64,000 nt of DNA from positions 91,716,151 through 91,780,150 of the forward strand of contig NC_133120.1 in NCBI RefSeq assembly GCF_033568475.1, read 5' to 3'. The position numbers were made by a program, and so were the translations under genes. Below the pieces are notes generated by a model that did no database searches, was not told the DNA's origin, and saw nothing but the letters and a program-made list of their open reading frames with translations. This DNA is from Henckelia pumila (Eukaryota; Streptophyta; Magnoliopsida; Lamiales; Gesneriaceae). This document shows, piece by piece, positions 43,524 through 54,397 of the stretch (position 1 is the first letter of the stretch; each line of letters opens with the position of its first letter).

Positions 43524-45133
43524 CTTACCTTGTTTAATGCAGCAAGGCTGATGACTTTAACTCCAAGCTTAACTGTTGTGAGGATGGCGTCTTCGATCTG
43601 GTTATTGATGCCATTTGCAGCAAAAGGAAGGAAATACTGCAAAATTCAACACCGAATACAAGGTTCAGTTCCTATCTCGGGCTACATATTGCATTATATC
43701 ATTTGATCTGTATTATCCAATGTACAGACTACTGGACTAGATATAGTGAAATATATAGTACCAAAGAATATTTGATCCACAAAAAAAGATACCTGAAAAC
43801 CGAATCTTGGCACTGCCCAAGTTTGGTGCATTTTCCCTCTAAGATTGTAAAAGTTAAACAAGAAAATTTTTGACTTGGCCCACATGATAAGCATCACCAA
43901 AAATGAATATGGCCACACTGGAAACAAGAAGAGCTTGTTACCAAAAGGTATCGAGCTAAATGATCGGAAAAGAAAGGGTGCGTGCATTGCTGACATCACG
44001 TCTACGACGTGTTCTAGGAACACAAAATATGGTACCCTGCTACCCGCGTCATGGCGTCACAAGTATAAACGACGGTTAAAAACCTCAGCGTCCATTAATG
44101 TATGCAAAAGTTGTTAACCTTATAACAACTAACAATATTCAAAAGAAATTTATAAAAATTTGTAATGTAAACTCTATGATTTTAGAAAAAAACTCACTGG
44201 TCCTGGAACAGATCTCCTGATGAGCATCCCAATATTTTGCATCTATCGTATTTCATAGCTTATCATAAAGAGGCATAAAGAGGCAAAAGTTAGACCTCAT
44301 CTCCTTGTGATGAAGGATGTGGTATCTGCAGAGTCAATGAGCTGATACTTTATTAAACAAACCAAACAGAGGCATAAATTAGCAAAAACTATCAGACTAA
44401 CTCATGAAAAACAATCATTCACGCACATGAACATAATAGTTTAACCAATGCCAATTAAAAACTGTGTGAGAATAATTTTCTCATGTTCAAGAATACACAC
44501 ACATGTTAGATACTTGTAAGCCCATAAAATCGATATTTGATTTTATAGGGAGACAATTTATTTCTCGATCAAAACGGAGATAAAAATGTACGTTGGTGTG
44601 TAGATCAGGTACTTTAGAACAGAGATGGTCTCAAAAAGGCGATGAGGAAATATTTCAACATTGCAATGTCCCAAACACCGAAGAAAATCGAACAGCAAAA
44701 GATAGCCGTACATCATAGTTATCGACGCATAACCAAGAAAGGCAGTTCCCAAAGTCGGAATCCCTACAACTATACATAGTAACAGCTGCTCCAAGAATGT
44801 TGTATGCCCGGCTGCGCCACCATGAACGAAATACATATGAAATCATCGGAATTTTCTACATTTTTCTTTTGTGTCAAATGTAAAGTTACGAAGTAACACA
44901 ATAATGCCACATAGTATTAGTGAAGAATGCTGGTGTTACTTAATACCTATGAAAGGATGAGTAACTTTAGAGCTATGATTCAGCCAATGGTAGCGTTGAA
45001 ATAAAACGGGAGAGTGAAATAATCTGTGCATTCAATAAAACAATGGTTACGATATTCCTATGTGGAGAATCAGGCAACACAGTGCACCCCTGGGGTTCCA
45101 AATTGGAAGACTGTCCAAGGAAGGGAAACTCAA

Positions 45134-45481
45134 TGTTGTGAAAAATGCTCGCAAGCGTACGAGTGTCAAGTTTTAATTGAAAGGAATTCATAAAAATAAA
45201 TTATTTAGGAATGATTGTTGTTGAAACCAGGTGAAATCTATACCTCTAGACCATTTTTTCTCTTATTGATATTTCTCTGAAAATTGTGTGTGTGCTATAA
45301 AAATCCATTGTTTATTTTTTTTTTTTTGCAAACCTCATGATCATTAACTTTCTAAATAAAATTAAGACTATTTTAATTACAAGTACTGAATATTTTTATT
45401 TTACTCTCTGTGGGAACGATACTTGATTTATCACTATATTAAAACTTGATTCTCGTACGCTTGCGAGCATTTTTCACAACA
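45134..45481. repeat. LTR 3'-end fragment with an inverted copy of itself at its left edge
   Basis: 45452-45481 (ending ATTTTTCACAACA before the primer site) is the exact reverse complement of 45134-45163. With two mismatches the match extends to about 44 bp on each side. The 3' LTR of this element starts TGATAAGTGC, not TGTTGTG, so the left arm is not a normal LTR start. Confidence 0.85.
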
Positions 45482-45487
45482 AGTTTT

Positions 45488-45505
45488 TGGCGCCGTTGCC
45501 GGGGA
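45488..45505 (+). promoter_or_regulatory. Primer-binding site, tRNA-Asp type
   Basis: TGGCGCCGTTGCCGGGGA matches the primer site used by Athila-type elements. It lies 6 bases from the LTR end at 45481. Confidence 0.9.
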
Positions 45506-45619
45506 GTAAATTTTGATTTTTGTTTAGTCTTGTTACCAATTAGTCTATGTTTTAATTTATAGTTTTTTATTTTATTTTAAGGTACTAATTGATTTCTTCT
45601 TATTTTTAAATTGCAGTTC

Positions 45620-47916
45620 ATGCGAAGATCTCAAAGTGCAAATTCTCTTCTTTTTGATTCGGAGATCGAGAGAACTGCACGTGCTTTGAGAAGAGCTAGA
45701 AGAGAAGAAATTGACAGAATCAAGCTCCCTTGGTGCCAATTAGAGAGCTCTTCAAGCCACTAATCCAGGCTCACTCTTCTGGAATAGCTCGTGGAACTAT
45801 CAATGCTAACAATTTTGAGCTAAATCCTGAATTGATCAACATGGTTCAGCAGAACCAATTTAATGGGAGTTCCACTGCCGATCCTCATCTACACCTGCAC
45901 ACTTTCTTGGAAATATCTGATACGGTAAAAATTAATGGTGTGTCTGAGGATATTATACGCTTACGGTTATTTCCTTTTTCTCTCAGGGACCAAGCCAGAG
46001 GTTGGCTACAATCACTGCCGTTGAGGAGTATCACTACATGGGAGGAGATGACAGAAAAATTTCTTGCAAAATATTTTTCACCTGCCAAATCCACCCAACT
46101 GAAGATTGAAATCAGCACATTCAGGCATATGGACTCTTAACAGCTTTACGAGGCATGGGAGAGGTATAAATAGTTATTAAGACGTTTTCCTAACCAAAAA
46201 TTTGCAGATTGGGAGCAAATTGAGCTGTTCTATAATGGGCTGAATGCGCCTACTCGATTGTCGGTGGACTCTGCTGCTGGAGGCACAATTTTTGCTAAGG
46301 ACCCTGTACAGGCCTATGATATGTTGGAGCAGATGACGATCAATAGTTTTCAATGACCATCTGAGCGTATGAGAGTCAAGAAGCTAGTTGGAGTGTATGC
46401 AGTGGATCGTCTCACATCTATCACTGCCCAATTATCTGCACTGACTACACAGGTAGCTACATTGAATAAATTGAGTTTTTCAGAACCAGCAGGTGTTACG
46501 GGTGCTATGGAAGAATCTCACTATCCTGAACAAGTGCAGTACATAAATCAGAGAGGTTATTGGGGCTACAGAGGTAATCCTGTTCCCAATACTTATCACC
46601 CTAGTCTGCGTAATCATGAAAATTTTTCTTATGCTAACAATAATAATGTGTTGAATCCGCCTCCGGGATACAATACAAATAAGGGTGAGGGTAAGCCTCT
46701 TTTGGAGGATGTTGTTAATGCTTTTGTGCAGGAATCGAGCAACAGGATGGCGAGGACTGAGACTCACCTTGACATCTTAGGGACGCATGTGGCCAACATG
46801 GGTGTTGTATTACAATCCATGGAGACTAGCATTGGGTAGTTGGCGAACACACTGAAATATAATAACATAGGCCAATTCCCAAGTAATACTGAGGTGAATC
46901 CCAAGGAGCAGTGTAATGCTATCACGTTGAGGAGTGGGAAGCAGGTGGATAATGAAGAGGGCAAATCTGAGAGCAAGACGTCTGAAAAAGTTGCAGTTGA
47001 AGAGAAGAAGGTCAAGGAGAAAGAGTCTGAACCTGAGCAGAAACCGATGTACAAACCTCCTCTTCCATACCCCCATAGGTTCAAGAAAAAGGCAGTGGAC
47101 GAGCAGTTCTCAAAATTCTTGGAGATTTTCAAGAAGATACATATCAACATCCTTTTTGCTGATGCTTTGGCACAAATGCCGAATTATGCGAAGTTTATTA
47201 AAAAGGTGATGTCCAAGAAAAGGAGGCTGCAAGAGAATGAGGTGGTGAGCTTAACTGAAGAATGTAGTGCTATGCTCCAAAAGAAGATGCCACAAAAGCT
47301 GAAGAATCCAGAGAGTTTTATTATTCCTTGCACTATTGGTTCTTCTTATTTTAATAATGCACTTTGCGATCTAGGAGCTAGCATTAATCTGACGTCTTTG
47401 TCTGTTTTCAGGAGCTTATGACTTGGCGAGGTGAAGCCCACAATGATCGCATTGCAGCTAGCTGATAGATCTATCACATATCCGCTTGGAATCATTGAAG
47501 ATGTTTTGGTAAAAATAGATAAATTTATTTTTCCGGCGGATTTTGTTGTGCTAGATATGGAGGAGGATGCAAATATGCCACTGATATTGGGGAGACCTTT
47601 CTTGGCCACTGCTGATGCCAAGATTGAGGTGAAGAATGGTGAGTTTTCGATGGGTGTGGACGGCGAAAGAGTTATTTTTAACATATTCAAGAAATCAAGT
47701 AATTCACCCATAGAGGAATCATGCATGATTGAGCGAGTTGTGAAGCTGGCTGGTCATCCCAAACTTCTTCATGAGGTAGATTCAAAGAAGAATGATCCGA
47801 AGGTGCCAAAGAAGAAGAAGAAAACGAAGAAGAAAGAAAAGTTTAAAAAGATTGTTGAGTATGTTTGGAGGGTAAAAGAAAAGAGAAAATCCTCCAACAA
47901 AGTGGAACCGGGCTAG
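45620..47916 (+). pseudogene. Athila-like gag and aspartic protease, broken
   Basis: The probable gag start is the ATG at 45620; the frame shifts by one near 45,730. It then holds NNFELNPELI, LRLFPFSLRDQARGWLQSLP and TTWEEMTEKFLAKYFSP. Stops lie at 46138, 46168, 46354 and 46837. The protease region keeps CDLGASINLT (active-site Asp), a stop and frame change near 47,419, then VLVKIDKFIFPADFVVLDME and MPLILGRPFLAT, ending in a lysine-rich tail. It is closely similar in layout to the first element, and also lacks reverse transcriptase. Not translatable as one protein. Confidence 0.9.
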
Positions 47917-49192
47917 AATTGGAATACACTCGGGCTATGGACTATAAACTAAGCGCTTCTTGGGAGGCAACCCAAGCTAGTTTTTATGCGTTTTTTATTT
48001 TCTTTTAGTTGTTTCTGTTTTTATTTTTTTATAATGAGGAAACTAGACATCAATAATGATTTTGAGTTGTGTAGGTGAAAAAGTATGAAGCTGAAAGAGT
48101 TTAGGAGTCACCCCTGATGAAGAGTTTTGAGTGATTAAGATGGTGCCGAGTACTGACGCTTGGTGCCTAAGGTATGTGTCCCTTGTTTTTAATGAATAAT
48201 GTACATTGAGGACAATGCACAATTTAAGTTTGGGGGGATGTTTAAAAATTGTGAAAATCTGAAATTTTTTATGATTTAGTTGGAGTTGAAGGCATGATGT
48301 TGTAATTGTGTTAACCTATGATAAAAATAATTTTTTTTCGCTGAAAAAGTTCATGTTAGCTATATTTAATCTTGAGTTCTCACATTTATGCACGAATGCC
48401 ATGATTTTCGATACTCCTAGCAATTAGAAAAAAATTATGTGGATTTGTGATGTGGATTAGAGGATTTGATTCTTAACTCTTGTGATTTTTACTTGAAACT
48501 GAGGTAGATTTTTAAGAGCACGGAAGTGATTTAGGCATTTTTGAATTCGTTGAGCCTTTTTAGCCATTATTCATTTGTTAGTCATATAAATCATGAAAAA
48601 TCCAAAACAAATTGAGTAGCTAAAAAGTTCAAAGAAAAGTAATGGCGGAGAAAGTAACGTGAGGGGAGGCCTTGAAAAGAAAAAAAATGGATTGAAATTC
48701 TAGTCCAAATACAAGGCATAAAGATGGAGATGTATGGAGTAGAAGAAAGCCCAGACTAATGTCTGGCAATGCAAATAAAAAATTTTAGCTACTCATAATC
48801 CTGCACAAATTGAAAATATTCAATTCTCTTTACTTTGAATTCTGAGTCCTTGTTTACATTGATATACATATGAATGCTTATCTTCTACCGATTATATTTG
48901 AGACTAATGTTAACCGAAAAAGTTTTGTTGATCTGTGTGAGTAAAAGTTGAACTTGGTTGAGAGTATTTTGAAACTTGAGGGCGGAGTTAATGATTTTAT
49001 GAAGCTTACAGATTGCATGATTTTACCGAAAGTTAGGTGGGTAGATGATATTGGCAAATCACACACACGAGAACTCTTGATAAAATTAGCCGACGTGTGT
49101 ATTGAATCTTGGAATGTATAAATTTGGATGTCGACTATATTGTTCATTATTATTTTGCTCGAGACTAGCAAAAATTTAAGTTTGGGGAAATT
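47917..49192 (+). other. 3' non-coding region of the second Athila-like element
   Basis: AT-rich with no supported coding frame. The conserved hairpin is near its start and the polypurine tract AAGTTTGGGGAAATT at its end. Confidence 0.75.
47959..47976 (+). other. Predicted RNA hairpin with AGGCAA loop (second copy)
   Basis: CTTGGG-AGGCAA-CCCAAG. Loop identical to the one at 41,043; two stem pairs differ but pairing is kept. It lies about 40 bases after the gag-protease stop. Confidence 0.7.
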
Positions 49193-50110
49193 TGATAAGT
49201 GCAATTTATGCACTTAACTTATATATGATTTGGCTTGACTTTTGTGATGTATCGAGTGGATATTATGTGTATTTGTTGTTGTTTTTGTGAATTGCAAGGA
49301 TTTGAGAAAAAGTAACAACAAGAAGCGGAAGGACGAATTATGAGCAGCAACTTCAGAAAATTACTGGGGCTGTTTGAGACATCCAAATCCAATTTTTACC
49401 GTTCATAATGAAATTTAGGATGTTTTAAAGTTGCTGTCAAAGTTTCAGCTCAATCCAACGGTTCAATTGTGAGATATGAATTTTTTAAACTTGTCGCGCG
49501 CTGCAGAAATACACATACGCGTGAAACAAGTGCATTATTGGATGAGAAGAGGCGCAGCTGCGGGAAAACAAGCGCATCTGCACTGGTTCTGGGCGTGAAT
49601 GAGAAGATTATAAGAGCTTAAGGTTAAAATAAGTGCATATGCGGCAAAATTCAGAAACATTACAAAGAAGAAGGCGCTTTTGCATCAAAATGTGTGCATC
49701 TGCGCAAAAAGACAGAGATTTGAGAATGAAAAAAAGCGCTTCTGCACCTAATTTTGACTCATCTACGCAATATGAGAAACATGAACAAAGGCGCTTCTGC
49801 GCAATTTATCAAGAATCTGCGCTACCGCATAAATTAGGAAAAAAGTCGGAGTTTGGAAATCTGAAAACACTCAATCCTTGGGCTTGAACTTGGGCTTTTC
49901 AAGCAACATATAAAAAGGAGATTGAGAAGAACGGATTAAGGAAGAAGCGGCACAGAAGCCAGACACAAGCGGTGCAACAAAACACATCAAATAATTCTGG
50001 AGAGCTTGAACGTGAGAATTGGAAGAGAAAAATCTGGGCAACGTGAAGAACATCAAGCACGAAGATTGATCGACTGGACACGGCGTCGAATATTCGGATT
50101 TATTTTTTTG
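49193..50110 (+). repeat. 3' LTR (truncated) of the second Athila-like element
   Basis: It starts TGATAAGTGC after the polypurine tract. It contains a series of GCGC-TTCTGC-GC-like repeats (about 49,490-49,830). The LTR end motif seen at 45,452-45,481 is not found downstream, so the LTR is truncated near 50.1 kb. Confidence 0.75.
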
Positions 50111-50671
50111 ATCGGAGACATTGTTATGTTTCAAAATATTGCTAAAATAAATATTAATAGTAAAATAATTTTTATTTAACAATTATTTTAAAAAAAAAAT
50201 TATTAAATTAAAGAATCACTTATTTAAGAATTAGTATAACTGCGACGTGTTTTGACTAAATTAAAGGAGATAGTGCTAAAATTATTTTAAAAATAAATAT
50301 GTACGTTAAGTAAGGAACAGCAGTAGGGAGGAGTTGAAGGGACGGTTGCACCCATCGATTTCCTTTGTGGTAAGTTAGATCCTACGTATACAGGTAATTT
50401 CTTGACATACATCTAACTTTTGACATTTATCAATAAATTTGGGATTCATTATTTTTTAGTGGACCTTGCTTATGTATTGATAAATAATCACCCTTAAATC
50501 TATTATAAGGTTGTAACTATAAAAATAAGTTGAAATGATCTCTCCTTAATTTGCTCCGTTTCTGACTTGAATAAATCGTCCCGTGCGTGTTACATCACAC
50601 AATAAAGGAAGGAAATGAATATGGGCAGAATGTACGTGAATTCATGACAAAGATGGATGGATGCTTGGACA
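50111..50671. other. Unassigned sequence between the truncated LTR and the duplication tail
   Basis: AT-rich, no gene. It may include an unrecognised remnant of the LTR. Nothing specific supported. Confidence 0.5.
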
Positions 50672-51511
50672 ACGATATAGTTGTTTATGGTATTTTGGTG
50701 GTTGATTGCAGATTGTAGGTTACGGTTGAGATGTTGACAATATAAACTCAATAATCCCTAGCTTCCCTAAATACTTAGTCTCAATTTAGACAGCAAGGCC
50801 CGCTAATTATGGAGGGGTACGTAGCTAGCTATCCATTGATTCCATAGAGCTTCTCGTTGAATTAATTAATAGTACTGTCCCCTCCTCTACTTTTAGAACA
50901 ATTGGTCTTTACATGTTTAAGATACCCCAAGATCAATTCTATGTATATATATATATAAAAAAAAAAAAGGATGAGCCCCACCCCCAAGAGCCCCACACAG
51001 AGCCGCCCCAAACCCCGGCGTGAAGGGAGGTTATGTATATATATAAATACTTATGGATAGTGGCAAACGCATAGTGTGTGTTCCATAAAAAAACTAAATA
51101 ATGATATATATAGTTGGATGATTAGATGAACGATGTTTCAGGAATTATAAAAAATCTTTAACACTATACAAAAATTAGTCAATAAAATGGAATCTTTAAC
51201 ACTATACAAAAATTAGTCAATAAAATGGAATGCGTGTTGTTCATTTTTTTTAACTGAAAATAAAAATAAAAATAATAAACAATAAACAATAAAATAAAAT
51301 AAAATAAAATAAAATAAAATAATAAAATTATTGTAAATAAATATCCATAGAAAGACAAAAAAAAAAAATATAGTGAAAGTTACATTTTTGTAAATAATTA
51401 GTTATCAATGGACAAAATAAAATGACATTTTGGTAATTAAATATATACTAAAAGACAAACAAATAAAAGGAGTTGGTCATACCAACCTAACAACCCCTCA
51501 AATTAAATATA

Positions 51512-51544
<33 letters not shown>

Positions 51545-51649
51545 TAGTATAGAAGTATAGATATATTACATATTGAGGTTTTCGATTTACCCATATGGTG
51601 TGTATCAGTACATAAAGCTAATGATCTCAACAAACTTGTTGTATAAGGT

Positions 51650-52984
51650 CGGGTCGGGTCGGGTCGGGTTGGTCCGGGTTCGGGTTAGGTGGGTCGGGCT
51701 CGAGTATTTTAATTTTTAAATATATTATGTTTTAATTGGTTTTTGGGCCAATTAATTAGAAATAAAATTATTTGGGCTTCCAAATAATTTTATTTGGGCT
51801 TTCAAAATTATTTTTAAGTTAGCCCAATGATTTTTATGGGCTCGTGGGCCCAGAGGAATTTTTGGTCCAGTCAGTGATTTTATGGGTCAGCCCAATGAAT
51901 TTTTAGGAATTAATTAGTTAATGGGCCTAAATATTTTTATTTAAGCCCAATAATAATTAAGTATTTTATTTTAGTAAAAATTATAATTTTTAAAATTAAT
52001 TATTTAGTTATGGGCTTTAAGTTATTTAATGGGTTTTAAGTCAGTTAAGGGGCTTAGTAGAGAGACCAGCAGTCTGGACCAAATCATGAAAAATAATTAA
52101 GTCCGAAATATATATTTAATTATTTTATGCATGAAGTTTATATTTTAAGTATAAGTATATTTATTATGAAAAATCAATTAAATATATATTACGGACAAAT
52201 TTTCAGTGCATGCATTCATGAAATTTTATATGTTATGATTATGATTATGTATGAGTTGAGCAAAAATATTTTCTTGATGGAATTTGAAGTAGTGTGACAT
52301 AAGGGTGGTTATCCACCATATGATATATGATTTATGCGATAGTTTACTACCATAGGAGGTGATTTATCACCGCCACGTACGTTGGTTTATGAGACTGATC
52401 AGTCGGCACAGATAAGCATCACACTTACGGATATGACCATAGACTGTTTCAAAAATACCATGCTCAATTATGTTATGTATGATGAAGAAAGATGATGTTT
52501 ATGATTAAGATTTATGTTTCAGTATTTATGTTGTGAAAAATATTTCCATGCATGCTCATGTATCATGTATATGTATTAGTATGATTATGTGATGCATTAT
52601 TTTAAACCTTGTTATTCAAGTTTAGACATGTTGAGTCCCTAGGCTCACTACGCTTATATGGTGCAGGTGAGACAGATGACTTTTTTGTAGCTCCTACCGG
52701 TGGTGAGGACGTATGAGCTCACGGAACAGTGGCCCCGTGACCGTTGGATGATTTAGGATTATTTCATATACATTTTTATTATGTTATTGATTTTTAAGCA
52801 AATTATACTTTTACTTTAGTATTTTCGCACTTGGTGTTTTTGGAGCATGCAAAACTTATTTTTATTTCATGCTGATATTATTTATATGTTAGTTTGAATT
52901 ACATATATGTATGGGCGTATATGTATTGCTATTATTTTTTAAAAAAAATTCCGCATTTAAGTTTAAAGAGTCCTAGATGTTTCA
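51650..52984 (+). repeat. Truncated 5' LTR of chromovirus A
   Basis: It matches about 57,950-59,276 of the 3' LTR. It begins within a GGGTC simple repeat (GGTCGGGTCGGGTCGG), which may mark the breakpoint. Confidence 0.9.
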
Positions 52985-52986
52985 AT

Positions 52987-52998
52987 TGGTATCAAAGC
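52987..52998 (+). promoter_or_regulatory. Primer-binding site, initiator tRNA-Met type
   Basis: TGGTATCAAAGC lies 2 bases after the LTR. One mismatch (A for G) to the TGGTATCAGAGC seen in element B. Confidence 0.9.
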
Positions 52999-53187
52999 AC
53001 GGTCCTTGGAGGGTGTCCATCTGCCACGTGAAGCTCATAAATCTCACTATCGGTCTGTAAGTTTTAATTGTTTTCTTATGAATTATAAGGAGCATATGTA
53101 ATGATTTAAGATTTTCATGTTAGTAAAGTTTTAGAACCCTTAAGTTATGCATTGCGATTTACGTAAAGAAAAACGTGGTGGTGCAGA

Positions 53188-54208
53188 ATGCCTCCCAGAC
53201 AGATGAATAGACGCGGAGGACCTCCACCTCCACCTCCACAGAACCCTATTTTAGTATTGGAGCAGGCCAATGCAAACATGATGGCTGGGATTACTGCTCT
53301 GTTGGAGCAGCAGGCGGCGCGCCCGAGGCAGTCACATGAGAAGGACGTGGCTGAGCGGTTCCAGAAGAAGGGACCGAAGGAGTTTTCGGGCACTACCGAT
53401 CCGCTAGTTGCTGAGGGATGGATTCGATCCCTGGAGACCATCTTCGATTACATGGGGATTACTGATGCTGACCTGGTCAAGTGTGCAACCTATATGATGA
53501 AGGGAGATGCAGCTTTATGGTGGGAGGGCGCTGTCAGGGGAGTACACCTTCCTACCTTGACTTGGGCAGAGTTCAGGCGTATCTTCTACGCCAAGTACTT
53601 TACGGAGGATGTGCGCAGTCGCATGGTCCAAGAGTTTATGAGTCTCCGTCAGGGGGACAAGTCAGTGGTGGAGTACGTGAGTCAGTTTGAGAGGGGCTGT
53701 CATTTTGTGCCCTTGATTGCAGACAATGCACCAGAGAAGCTGAGGCAGTTCGTTGAGGGATTGCAGGCTGAAGTTAAGCATGACGTTCGGATGATGGACG
53801 TCACCACATATGAGGCTGCAGTTAGCAGAGCTTTGCGTTCTGAGGAGGGCAGAAAGGAGATTCAGAGAGAGCAGCAGGGTAAGAGGCAATTTCAACCAGG
53901 ATATCAGAGGGCGACTTCGCAGCCTCCTGCGAAGAAGCAGTACGTAGGGCCATCTAAGGGCCCAAATCAGCAGAGGCCGCAGGGTCAGCAGCAGCAGAGG
54001 GGCGGGGCCCCTAAGACTGGAGGAGTTCCGATTTGCCCGCAGTGTCAGAAGCCGCACACCGGGAAGTGTTTAGTGGGGTCCAATGTATGCTATCTTTGTA
54101 AGAAGCCAGGTCATGTGTCTTACAACTGCCCGAAGAGGAAGAACACCACTGGGAGGGTGTTTGTCATGCAGGCTGAGGAGGCAGACCCAGATACCTCCTT
54201 AATCACCG
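53188..54208 (+). CDS. Chromovirus A Gag
   Basis: ATG at 53188 opens a frame of 343 codons (to TAA at 54217-54219), or 340 codons if spliced at 54208. A proline-rich N-terminus precedes the retrotransposon gag core (about residues 65-215: EGWIRSLE, ALWWEGA, WAEFRRIFYAKYF, GDKSVVEYVSQFERGCHFVPL). A basic Q-rich linker and one CCHC knuckle follow (CYLCKKPGHVSYNC, about 309-322). It packages element RNA. No stop or shift is seen, so this is the best preserved ORF of the element. Confidence 0.92.
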
Positions 54209-54397
54209 GTATATCCTAACTTATGATTTTAAGAAATTTTTGGGAATTTACTTCATGATTTTAATTTGCATGGGTTATCTGTTTGCATGATTAGTGTAAG
54301 ATGTATTTTTACTTGTGTTTAATTAAGAGAAATATTTATAACTTTTATTGGGAGAGAGTAAGTTTAGAATGCGATTGTTGGGATTTTCTGCATGCAG
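54209..54397 (+). other. Apparent spliceosomal intron between gag and protease (element A)
   Basis: Donor G|GTATATCC at 54209 and acceptor TGCAG|GG at 54396-54397, 189 nt, A/T-rich with in-frame stops. Removal joins ..LITG to GRILVGG in frame. The equivalent segment of element B (63696-63896) keeps both splice sites but little of the interior. Confidence 0.65.

Larger units (their letters stand above)
33820..43528 (+). mobile_element. Athila-like gypsy retrotransposon, gag-protease only, with CTTAC duplication
   Basis: Element 33825-43523 starts TGATAAATGC and ends TTAGCGGTCA. CTTAC flanks it at 33820-33824 and 43524-43528. The two LTRs are 33825-38639 (enlarged by a 3.5-kb CACTA insertion; about 1.31 kb without it) and 42242-43523. 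The interior has a tRNA-Asp-type primer site, a gag-protease frame with stops, and no reverse transcriptase, RNase H or integrase, so movement would need proteins from another element. The polypurine tract GTATGGGGGTGT precedes the 3' LTR. Confidence 0.93.
32724..45133 (-). pseudogene. CER3 pseudogene, split by an Athila-like element and truncated at its 5' end
   Basis: Exons align with the CER3 at 21.8-25.0 kb: exon 11 32724-32879, 10 32998-33171, 9 33310-33420, 8 33529-33735, then a 9.7-kb retroelement in intron 7, then exon 7 43529-43636, 6 43793-44043, 5 44198-44325, 4 44592-44811, and part of exon 3 from 44947 to 45133. Exons 1-2 are gone, replaced by a second element. Breaks: TGA in exon 5 (44253-44255), TAA in exon 3 (45047-45049), acceptor AG lost before exon 8 (now AA) and before exon 6 (now GG). 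A 12-bp deletion lies in intron 9. Functional loss is certain. Transcription, if any, would be antisense to the flanking elements. Confidence 0.97.
45134..50110 (+). mobile_element. Second Athila-like retrotransposon, gag-protease only, ends rearranged
   Basis: It inserts into or replaces CER3 pseudogene exon 3 at 45,134. Components: an abnormal 5' LTR remnant (45134-45481), a primer site at 45488, a gag-protease frame with stops, the hairpin, a polypurine tract (about 49,177-49,192), and the start of a 3' LTR at 49193 with TGATAAGTGC. The 3' LTR end and any target duplication cannot be found, and the right boundary (about 50.1-50.4 kb) is approximate. No reverse transcriptase or integrase. 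Confidence 0.8.
31414..51630. repeat. Segmental duplication, copy 2 (degenerate, expanded by insertions)
   Basis: It aligns in the same order and orientation with 16,917-26,662: 4CL tail, STAR1 first exon, CER3 exons 11 to 3, then a non-coding tail (50,672-51,630). Compared with copy 1 it lacks most of STAR1, CER3 exons 1-2 and part of 3, and the solo LTR. It gained two Athila-like elements and a CACTA element. A 38-bp tandem duplication lies at about 51,145-51,230. The right end abuts a truncated Tekay LTR, so the original end point is lost. Confidence 0.9.

Noticed and set aside
46764..47150. Minus-strand frame of 128 codons
   Set aside because: Antisense shadow of the Athila-like gag-protease region.
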